Below, in pieces: positions 1 through 4,747 of a DNA stretch of 6,696 nt. Made by a program: the position numbers and the translations under genes. Position 1 is the stretch's first letter. Each line of letters opens with the position of its first letter. Below the pieces are notes generated by a model. That model saw only the letters and a list, made by a program, of their open reading frames with translations. It made no database searches and was not told the origin of the DNA. Origin of the DNA: Candidatus Bathyarchaeota archaeon (GTDB lineage: Archaea; Thermoproteota; Bathyarchaeia; TCS64); contig WJIV01000221.1 in assembly GCA_014730055.1 (NCBI GenBank), forward strand, positions 1-6,696, written 5' to 3'.

Positions 1-95
1 CCTATTCTCTCAGAAATATCTTTTATCTCGCTGCAAACACCCTGAAGCTTGTCAATGTCTGTGCTTGTAAGTTTGATTCTCGCACGTCGCGCCAT
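1..95 (-). CDS. rps10: 30S ribosomal protein S10 (uS10), N-terminal part only
   Basis: This is the first 31 codons of uS10; the rest lies beyond the left edge. uS10 is a small-subunit ribosomal protein located in the head of the 30S particle. The visible N-terminus begins MARRARIKLTSTDIDKLQG and continues with VCSEIKDISERI, which is the conserved ARI+L+STD...C..I..I..R pattern of archaeal S10. The ATG at 95 has a GGGG Shine-Dalgarno-like run at 102-105, six bases upstream. In most archaea rps10 directly follows the EF-1alpha gene in the same operon. Here EF-1alpha lies on the same strand but about 5.9 kb upstream, so the pair has been separated and rps10 probably needs its own promoter. Confidence 0.9.
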   Translation of the reverse strand, partial: MARRARIKLTSTDIDKLQGVCSEIKDISERI

Positions 96-123
96 TTCTT
101 TCCCCGTCTTAACCTGAGAGTTA

Positions 124-165
124 GAATTTAAAGGTTATTAATATTAAAAAGAATAATTATAAAAA
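124..165 (-). promoter_or_regulatory. Candidate TATA-like elements for rps10
   Basis: Reading the minus strand, three AT-rich TATA-like stretches lie upstream of the rps10 ATG: TTTTTATAATTATT (about 152-165), TTTTTAATATTAATA (136-150) and TTTAAATT (124-131). The first two would put the transcript start roughly 37 and 23 bases before the ATG, leaving the GGGG ribosome-binding run inside the leader. The third is too close to include it comfortably. Which one is used cannot be decided by reading. The need for a promoter here is inferred from the loss of contact with tuf. Confidence 0.4.
131..141. repeat. Left copy of an 11-bp direct repeat bracketing the inserted region
   Basis: AAGGTTATTAA occurs here, 36 bases upstream of the rps10 start codon, and again at 5993-6003, 18 bases after the tuf stop codon. 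The two copies are in the same orientation, inside the two junctions between housekeeping genes and island. This is a candidate attachment-site remnant or target duplication. The repeat is short and AT-rich, so chance is possible. Confidence 0.35.
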
Positions 166-309
166 TTGGAGATTCACCCTTTAACTTTTACAAAAATACA
201 TTACCTTTCAATAATTGAATTCATATATTAAGTGTACACATAAAATTCTTGTGTAGTTCGCTTTATTACTCATGATACAATATAACACCAAACCACTATA
301 CAAGTTTGG

Positions 310-530
310 TTTAATCGCGCGAGCCTTTTCAGAAGTTATCCTCATTGTGTTAAATTTCATTTAATTTCATACAATCTCGCATCAAGAGCATTTCGCTTCC
401 TCAAAGTCGTCTTCTTTTTTAGTTAAATAAGTGAAGCTTCCTCAACATTATATCCTGCTATCAAGTTACCAATCTCTAATTCAGTAGGAATGAAAGGAAA
501 AGTCTCCTTTCAGTAAACTTGGACGTTTAT
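310..530 (-). pseudogene. Degraded tyrosine recombinase (integrase) remnant, start of the catalytic domain
   Basis: Read on the minus strand from 530, one frame gives INVQVY, a TGA (510-512), KETFPFIPTELEIGNLIAG, YNVEEASLI, a TAA (423-425), then LKKKTTLRKRNAL. The FPFIPTE..I..LIAG block followed by LLKETG(M)R(R)GEA is how I recall the catalytic domain of many archaeal integrases beginning. The spacing from LIAG to the Arg (codon 399-401) matches: 18 residues, with the expected Gln replaced by the TAA. A TGA (357-359) and a TAA (342-344) follow, then after a frameshift MRITSEK (from 345), where the family has VRVTPEK. No start, His-x-x-Arg box or catalytic Tyr is visible. It differs in sequence from the integrase pseudogene at 4748-5942, so it is not a simple copy. 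The assignment rests on remembered family motifs. Confidence 0.55.
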
Positions 531-733
531 CGTTCACAATCTAACATTTTAAGAAAATCTCTGTTTAAGATAGTGATTAGGTATTTAATTATACACAGTT
601 TGTTTTTGGGACAAGAAAAAGTAATCTCTGTTTGTCCTGGCACGAGTCTATGATGCACTTTTTGTGTTTCAGTAATTTCTACTTCCTGCCCTCCACAAAA
701 AGGACAAAAATAGGCCTCAGTTGTAGATTTCAT
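527..733 (-). CDS. Small Cys-rich, zinc-ribbon-like protein downstream of acr3
   Basis: The preferred start is the ATG at 733, giving 68 residues, because it is preceded by GGGGAGAG in the upstream sequence. The same frame stays open up to 790 but lies there entirely inside acr3. The start overlaps the last 17 bases of acr3, so the two are probably co-transcribed and translationally coupled. The sequence has a clear first zinc knuckle, C10-P-F-C13-G-G, and a second cysteine pair C41-P-K-N-K-L-C47 with unusual spacing; another Cys is at 66. The first 45 residues look like a small zinc ribbon. The Ile/Leu-rich tail (CIIKYLITILNRDF) looks different and runs up against the recombinase remnant, so the original C-terminus may have been lost. 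Function is unknown. Metal or metalloid binding by the cysteines is possible but not shown. Confidence 0.5.
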   Translation of the reverse strand: MKSTTEAYFCPFCGGQEVEITETQKVHHRLVPGQTEITFSCPKNKLCIIKYLITILNRDFLKMLDCER

Positions 734-1751
734 GTGTCTCTCCCCAGAACCCTCTAGATCCCAGCCATCTACCCAGGTATACCAATCCAAGCATTATTGG
801 TACCTCCCAGAATAGACCCATAGTAGTACCAAGTGCCGTCTGGCTGCCTATTCCATAGAGCCCTATAGCAGTGGCAATAGCGATCTCGAAATGGCTGCTA
901 CTACCTATAATCACCGTGATAATACCCTCCCTGTATCCAAGCCCAGCGAACCTGGTAACCAGCAAGTTATACCCAACAACAATGATAAACCCAATTATAA
1001 GAGGAACTGATACCTTAATCATAAGCACCGGATTATTGATCAAAACATCACCATTAAGGCTGAACAAAACAATAAGAGTCGAAAGCAAAGCTACTATGCT
1101 GATCTTGCCCACTGCTGGCCTATAAACCCCATTAAACCAGTCAAGGCCCCTTCTACTGGAAAGGTACTTCTTGGATAAATACCCGAGTAACATAGGTGCC
1201 CCAATAAAAACAAGTACACTAATAGCCAATAATCCTCTGTCAATTGGAATATTTTGGATCCCTGTTAGTAGGCTGACAATGGGAGCATAGAGGAACATAA
1301 TGGTTACAGTGTTAAGCGTGGTATTGATTATGTTCTGTTCTTGGTTTCCTTTAGCTAGACTACCCCAAACGAGCACCATAGCGGTACAGGGACTACTCCC
1401 TAACAAGATGAGGCTGACGATGAGTTGATCATAGCCTGAGAGGAATATACGCGCTAAGAATACTGTAACAACAGGGGCGACGAGCCAGTTACTTAGGATG
1501 GTGAGAAAGATAGGTTTAGGGTTTCTCATCAGCTTCTTCAACTCAGCTAATTGAAGGTTTAGAAGTGCGGGGTACATCATGAAAAAGAGAAGAATACCTA
1601 TTGGGACACTGATCCCCCGAACCTGCCAGTTGTTAAGTGCCTGGCTTATCCCCGGGAATGTTTGGCTGAGAATTAACCCAACTGCCATACAGACTATTAC
1701 CCATAAAGCCAGGTACTTTTCGAAATTGCTTAGTGATTTCTCCTCTGACAT
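717..1751 (-). CDS. acr3: Arsenite efflux transporter, Acr3 family
   Basis: A 344-residue integral membrane protein that should export As(III) from the cytoplasm, driven by the membrane potential or proton gradient. It has about ten hydrophobic segments and the usual family length. Residues 119-130 (SSPCTAMVLVWG) hold the signature of Acr3 transmembrane segment 4, including the essential cysteine (C122). Residues 283-292 (GSSSHFEIAI) match the conserved block with the functional glutamate (E289) in a late helix. No stop or frameshift interrupts it. It is transcribed divergently from arsR, 59 bases apart, and the small zinc-ribbon-like ORF overlaps its 3' end. The ATG at 1751 lies about 28 bases from a TATA-like box, so the mRNA would have a very short leader or none. 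Regulation by the neighbouring ArsR is expected. Confidence 0.93.
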   Translation of the reverse strand: MSEEKSLSNFEKYLALWVIVCMAVGLILSQTFPGISQALNNWQVRGISVPIGILLFFMMYPALLNLQLAELKKLMRNPKPIFLTILSNWLVAPVVTVFLARIFLSGYDQLIVSLILLGSSPCTAMVLVWGSLAKGNQEQNIINTTLNTVTIMFLYAPIVSLLTGIQNIPIDRGLLAISVLVFIGAPMLLGYLSKKYLSSRRGLDWFNGVYRPAVGKISIVALLSTLIVLFSLNGDVLINNPVLMIKVSVPLIIGFIIVVGYNLLVTRFAGLGYREGIITVIIGSSSHFEIAIATAIGLYGIGSQTALGTTMGLFWEVPIMLGLVYLGRWLGSRGFWGETHEIYN

Positions 1752-1773
1752 ATTATCCCCCTTTTTTACCCTT

Positions 1774-1783
1774 GATATATAAA
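1774..1783 (-). promoter_or_regulatory. TATA-like box of acr3
   Basis: On the minus strand the sequence reads GTTTATATATC here, centred about 28 bases upstream of the acr3 ATG. Archaeal TATA boxes sit about 26 bases before the transcript start, so transcription would begin within a few bases of the ATG. A GGGGG run (1757-1761) resembles a Shine-Dalgarno site but would fall outside such a short mRNA, so its role is doubtful. Confidence 0.5.
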
Positions 1784-1815
1784 CATATTTAAAACTATTT
1801 ATATGATAATATGTT
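1782..1815. promoter_or_regulatory. Inverted repeat in the acr3/arsR divergent region, candidate ArsR operator
   Basis: AACATATT (1782-1789) and AATATGTT (1808-1815) are perfect 8-bp inverted arms separated by 18 bp. They enclose the arsR TATA-like box (about 1786-1794) and reach its first start codon, and they lie next to the acr3 TATA-like box. A dimeric winged-helix repressor bound here could shut both promoters. A second, nested dyad, ATATAAA/TTTATAT (1777-1783 and 1798-1804), may only reflect the two TATA boxes facing opposite ways. Binding by ArsR is inferred from position and symmetry. Confidence 0.4.
1786..1794 (+). promoter_or_regulatory. TATA-like box of arsR
   Basis: TATTTAAAA is centred about 26 bases before 1816. 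It predicts a transcript starting very near the two in-frame ATGs at 1811 and 1817, which suggests a leaderless arsR message. A second AT-rich candidate, CTATTTATATG (1795-1805), would start transcription downstream of both ATGs and is less likely. Confidence 0.45.
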
Positions 1816-2158
1816 GATGAGCGGCCATAAAGATAAAATTTCGGAGATCCTTGAGATCCATTTCTGTGACGCCCACGATATAGATGAGTATGAAAGTCAG
1901 CTTAGAGAGAATGTAAGAGAGTATCTTAGTGAGCTTGATTTGGATAAACTTGTTGAGTACCATAAGGCGCTTGGAGAAGAGAACCGTCTAGGCATTATGA
2001 GGTTGCTAGAGTTCAGGGAGATGTGTGTCTGTGAATTAGCCGCCGCTCTGGGTATAAGTCAGCCTAATTTATCTCATCATGTTAAAAAATTAGAGAGAGC
2101 AGGACTGGTAAAGAGTGAAAAGAGAGGAAAATGGGTTTACTACCGCCTCGAAGATTGA
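1811..2158 (+). CDS. arsR: Arsenite-responsive ArsR-family repressor
   Basis: A 115-residue winged-helix DNA-binding protein that should repress the arsenic genes and release DNA when it binds As(III). Residues 53-65 (ALGEENRLGIMRL) open the ArsR winged-helix fold. Residues 71-76 (MCVCEL) hold the C-x-C metalloid-sensing motif (C72, C74) of classical ArsR proteins. SQPNLSHHVKKLERAGLV (83-100) is the recognition helix and the start of the wing, and RGKWVYYRL (105-113) completes it. An extra N-terminal segment of about 45 residues contains another cysteine (C19), which could be a third arsenite ligand. Two in-frame ATGs are possible, at 1811 and 1817; the TATA-like box favours a leaderless start near either. 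The stop is 12 bases from the stop of the convergent arsM. Confidence 0.93.
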   Translation: MLMSGHKDKISEILEIHFCDAHDIDEYESQLRENVREYLSELDLDKLVEYHKALGEENRLGIMRLLEFREMCVCELAAALGISQPNLSHHVKKLERAGLVKSEKRGKWVYYRLED

Positions 2159-2170
2159 GTTCTAACTTGA

Positions 2171-2977
2171 TCATTTGTAAGCTTCGACCTGCACACTAGT
2201 AATTTTTCCAACCAGCTCATTGGAGATATCTATATCATAGGTGGACTCTGAGACGACTCGAACCTTATCAAAACCAGATCTCTCGATGGTATCAAGATAC
2301 TTAGCCTTAATCATCGCACCAGCTACACACCCAGCCCAAGCATCAAAACTCTCCTTAACCTTACGTGGGAGCTCCTCCTCTGTCACAAGATCGGAGACCA
2401 TCAACCGGCCACCAGGCCTCAAAACCCTGTATGCCTCACTGAAAACCCTTCCCTTATCCGGCGCAAGGTTAATCACACAATTACTGATAATTACATCAAT
2501 TGACTCATCTTCCAATGGCAGATCCTCAATCTCCCCTAACCTAAACTCAACGTTACCATAACCATAATCAGCAGCAGTTTTCCTAGCTTTTTTGATCATC
2601 TCCTCAGTCATATCAACCCCGATTACTTTGCCTTTTTCACCCACTTTACGGGCTGCTAGAAAGACATCCATCCCTGCCCCTGAGCCAAGATCTAGAACTG
2701 TCTCGCCCTCCTCTAAGCTTGCTAATGCTACCGGGTTCCCGCAGCCCAAGCCCATGCTAGCTTCAGAAGGGATATTCTCAAGGTCCTCCTCAGAGTAACC
2801 TATCCTCTGGGCAATATCCAAGGAAGGGTCACCACAACATAAGGAAGAACTACAGCAACAAGAATCAGACATAGCAATCTCTCCGTATCTATTCTTAACG
2901 TACTTCTTAATCTCGGAGTCAGCCTTGGATGTATTTGAATTATTACAGCAAGGGGGATTACTTTTTTCCTCAGACAT
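2171..2977 (-). CDS. arsM: Arsenite S-adenosylmethionine methyltransferase
   Basis: This enzyme transfers methyl groups from S-adenosylmethionine to As(III), giving methylated and eventually volatile arsenicals; it needs thiols or thioredoxin. The start chosen is the ATG at 2977 (268 residues). A GTG at 2986 would add three residues and cannot be excluded. The methyltransferase motif I is VLDLGSGAG, followed by the acidic ribose-binding GVDMTEEM. The three cysteines that bind arsenite in known ArsM enzymes are present in GLGCGNP, ISNCVINL and WAGCVAGAM (C79, C167 and C217 from this start). The N-terminus carries clustered extra cysteines (CC, CCC and CC within the first 50 residues), a common ArsM trait that may take part in arsenic capture or disulfide exchange. 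The gene is intact, convergent with arsR, and has its own promoter with a palindrome. Confidence 0.93.
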   Translation of the reverse strand: MSEEKSNPPCCNNSNTSKADSEIKKYVKNRYGEIAMSDSCCCSSSLCCGDPSLDIAQRIGYSEEDLENIPSEASMGLGCGNPVALASLEEGETVLDLGSGAGMDVFLAARKVGEKGKVIGVDMTEEMIKKARKTAADYGYGNVEFRLGEIEDLPLEDESIDVIISNCVINLAPDKGRVFSEAYRVLRPGGRLMVSDLVTEEELPRKVKESFDAWAGCVAGAMIKAKYLDTIERSGFDKVRVVSESTYDIDISNELVGKITSVQVEAYK

Positions 2978-2990
2978 ATCTACCACGTTT

Positions 2991-3007
2991 TACTTATTAG
3001 ATAAGTA
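2991..3007. promoter_or_regulatory. Perfect palindrome at the arsM transcription start, candidate operator
   Basis: TACTTAT-TAG-ATAAGTA is a perfect inverted repeat with 7-bp arms and a 3-bp centre. It lies between the arsM TATA-like box (3009-3018) and the start codon, covering the likely transcript start, where archaeal repressors often act. It does not match the dyad between acr3 and arsR, so the binding protein may be different; the now-broken Lrp/AsnC regulator encoded next door is one candidate. Confidence 0.45.
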
Positions 3008-3008
3008 G

Positions 3009-3018
3009 AAAATATAAG
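3009..3018 (-). promoter_or_regulatory. TATA-like box of arsM
   Basis: The minus strand reads TTATATTTTC here, centred about 26 bases upstream of position 2988. The message would have a leader of about 11 bases to the ATG at 2977, or start almost on the alternative GTG at 2986. Confidence 0.45.
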
Positions 3019-3048
3019 GAATACTAATTAGAAAATAAGGAAATAATG

Positions 3049-3060
3049 TATAAATATTTA
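3049..3060 (+). promoter_or_regulatory. TATA-like box of the Lrp/AsnC pseudogene
   Basis: TATAAATATTTA matches an archaeal TATA box well. It predicts a transcript start near 3081, five bases ahead of the TTG that begins the Lrp/AsnC reading frame. The promoter seems preserved although the gene is broken. Confidence 0.4.
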
Positions 3061-3085
3061 AGAAAATAAGATAAATGTTATTTTT

Positions 3086-3526
3086 TTGGGTTTGGATGAA
3101 GTGGATAGAACCATTCTGAGGGATGCTTAAAGAGGGTGCACCGATCTCCTTGGCTAAGATGAGCAGGGAGTTAGGCCTAAGCAGTCCTCCGATAAAGGAT
3201 CGGATAGATAAGCTTGAGGAGCAGTGGGTGATACTGGACTATAGACCTGTGCTTTATTATGGTAAGTTAGGGGGTGGCTTAACTGGTTTTGTGGGTCTTA
3301 TACTGGACTTTCAAAGGTGTTATGATGAAAAGTTCGTCAAAGATTTGAAGGGCGTTTAAGGGATCGTGGAAGGGTGGTTCACTGATGTGAAGAGGATATG
3401 CTCTTGATGGTCAGGTCGTCTGATCCTAGCTAATTGATGAATATCATCAACAAGATAAGAAGGGCAGAAGGAGTTGATATAACAAAGACAGCTATAACAC
3501 TGGATAATCCAATAGCAAGAGCCTGA
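3086..3526 (+). pseudogene. Broken Lrp/AsnC-family transcriptional regulator
   Basis: Joining three frames recovers a protein of about 146 residues, the usual Lrp/AsnC length. From a TTG at 3086 the frame gives GLDEVDRTILRD, the start of the AsnC helix-turn-helix. After a frameshift near 3122-3128 it continues with LKEGAPISLAKMSRELGLSS and PPIKDRIDKLEEQ, the DNA-binding helices, where a Trp (TGG) replaces the usual Gly of EEQGVI. The effector domain follows: GGGLTGFVGLILDF, VKDLKGV, a TAA (3357-3359), GIVEGWFTD, a frameshift near 3388, EDMLLMVRSSDPS, a TAA (3431-3433), then LMNIINKIRRAEGVDITKT and a natural TGA end at 3526. Two stops and two frameshifts make it nonfunctional. It is divergent from arsM, which it may once have regulated. 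Confidence 0.8.
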
Positions 3527-3996
3527 TTAAAAGTCTCATTTGCACATACAATCTAGAAAAGGAGGCTTATTGTTTCAAAATTGTTTCGAGGAATTCTGTA
3601 TCTCTAAATTTGAATACAAATATCGGAAAGTTGTTGGACGGGTCTGGATTAAACGTCTTTTATACCTCATCGTATGCGAGCACGAAAAAATATGTTTATG
3701 TAATAATATATTTATATTTTCACGTCCCTTAATCCCATCTTCTGTTACTATATTTTAATATAAAATAAGATCGTTTGGAAAGGAAATAAATAGCTATACT
3801 ATTAACTTAGTCTTGAAATTTTAGAGTTATTATTAATAGGGTAATAAGGATGATTCGTGAAACAGAGGACATTTTTGACAAATACAAGGAAGTCCCTTTT
3901 TTTTCCCTTATACCCTTTCATATAGCAGTGGCACTATTATAAAACTCGTTTGATACAAATAAAACAAAATATCAGGAAAATATTGTATTTATTGCT
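3527..3996. other. AT-rich region with no recognisable gene
   Basis: This interval separates the Lrp/AsnC pseudogene from the thioredoxin gene. The longest plus-strand frame (3540-3758) encodes no pattern I recognise and looks like chance. A short plus-strand frame from the ATG at 3850 gives MIRETEDIFDKYKEVPFFSL plus ten more residues before a TAA. It has a gene-like start preceded by AAGG, and might be the head of a lost gene. A run of eight T (3897-3904) on the plus strand could terminate transcription, but it falls inside that short frame. The minus strand just after the thioredoxin stop has several short T tracts that could end that transcript. Confidence 0.4.
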
Positions 3997-4593
3997 TTAG
4001 TCGTTGTGTCTCTTCCTGAGTGGGGGTGAAAGCCTCGCCATTATTAACATTCTCTCAAAGATGTCCAGCCAGTCTGACATTTCCATTTCTAGTGCATGGG
4101 GAGTTAGAACTCCGTGGTCTTCACCTCTGCCTATCTCACGGTACATTTTGGTTCTGTAATAGCTTAATAGTCGCTCACCGAATCTACCCAGCTCCCAGAA
4201 ATCCTCTGTTAGGAATACTACTATGGGTACTCTGAGGGCCCCTACTAGCCTCAATTCATCTTGAAGCTCCTTGGAGCCTTCTCTATCGATTAGCCGTACA
4301 GTTACTTTTTCACCTGCTTTTTCAGCCATATTGGTTATCATGGGTATCTGTCTGCTACAGTCTCCGCACCATGCTCCACAGTATATTAGGATGTTTAGTT
4401 CTCTGTTGAATCCTTCTATTCGTTTTATCTGTTCTTTATCTAGTTCGGGTGTTCTTTCTTTTCTTTCGAGCCATAGCTCTGCTTCTTCGGGTTTTGCGTT
4501 TTTTACATATTCTTCGTAAGATTCTGCTTCTTCCCAGTATTTTTCCCAGAACTCTGATCTTTTATCATAATAGCCTTTTCTTTTAGCGACCAT
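3997..4593 (-). CDS. Thioredoxin-fold protein with a CGDC active site
   Basis: A 198-residue cytoplasmic protein, with no signal peptide, that probably reduces disulfides. About 75 N-terminal residues are charged, aromatic and helical (KRSEFWEKYWEEAESYEEYV). A thioredoxin domain follows: strand ELNILIYC, active site GAWCGDCSRQIPMI (near residues 91-94), strand VTVRLIDREGSKELQDEL and the cis-proline loop RVPIVVFL. Order and motifs resemble the Thioredoxin_9-type group (WCGD....P.I), but here a second active-site Cys is present. I chose the ATG at 4593 because a TATA-like box is centred about 25 bases upstream, which predicts a leaderless mRNA. An in-frame ATG at 4611 would fall inside the promoter. 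The gene is intact between two pseudogenes. It might serve ArsM, which uses thioredoxin, but that is inference from proximity. Confidence 0.85.
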   Translation of the reverse strand: MVAKRKGYYDKRSEFWEKYWEEAESYEEYVKNAKPEEAELWLERKERTPELDKEQIKRIEGFNRELNILIYCGAWCGDCSRQIPMITNMAEKAGEKVTVRLIDREGSKELQDELRLVGALRVPIVVFLTEDFWELGRFGERLLSYYRTKMYREIGRGEDHGVLTPHALEMEMSDWLDIFERMLIMARLSPPLRKRHND

Positions 4594-4613
4594 AGCGAAG
4601 TCTAAGTGCAAGG

Positions 4614-4623
4614 AATATTAAAA
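4614..4623 (-). promoter_or_regulatory. TATA-like box of the thioredoxin-fold gene
   Basis: The minus strand reads TTTTAATATT, centred about 25 bases before the ATG at 4593. This spacing supports transcription starting on that ATG (leaderless) and decides against the upstream in-frame ATG at 4611. Confidence 0.5.
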
Positions 4624-4626
4624 GAG

Positions 4627-4740
4627 TTAGTTAGTAATTAGGTCCCTTAGGATATCTTCGTCTTTTTGATCAGCAGATACTAGATAAAAAACTAAGATAT
4701 CCTTTTCTTCAGCCTTTAGATCTTTATCCTCTAATAGTTT
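4627..4740 (-). other. Short open remnant after the integrase pseudogene
   Basis: An open stretch of 37 codons (KLLEDKDLKAEEKDILVFYL, then VSADQKDEDILRDLITN and a TAA at 4627-4629) follows a TAG and has no start codon. Its charged, helix-like composition reads as former protein rather than chance. It lies just after the integrase tail but in another frame, so it may be a frameshifted continuation of that tail or the end of a separate lost gene. I do not recognise it. Confidence 0.3.
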
Positions 4741-4747
4741 CTAAAGG

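Noticed and set aside
287..310. Stem-loop ACCAAAC / GTTTGGT with a 10-base loop
   Set aside because: Seven base pairs, no T-run after it on either strand and no gene it would obviously serve; too weak to call a terminator.
395..445. Repeated GCTTCCTCAA (395-404 and 436-445)
   Set aside because: It falls inside the recombinase remnant, has only two copies of ten bases, and is not placed like an integrase binding site.
871..1125. Plus-strand open frame opposite acr3
   Set aside because: It lies wholly inside the well-supported transporter on the other strand and shows no family pattern.
2241..2798. Plus-strand open frames opposite arsM
   Set aside because: These mirror the arsM coding sequence and have no recognisable motifs.
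1725..2977. Both Acr3 and ArsM begin MSEEKS
   Set aside because: The codons differ and the similarity stops after six residues, so common origin of the starts is not supported.
3540..3758. 72-residue plus-strand frame between the Lrp pseudogene and the thioredoxin gene
   Set aside because: No good ribosome-binding site or promoter spacing and no protein family recognised; the composition looks like chance reading of AT-rich sequence.
4020..4519. Plus-strand open frames opposite the thioredoxin-fold gene
   Set aside because: Shadow frames of an intact, motif-bearing gene.
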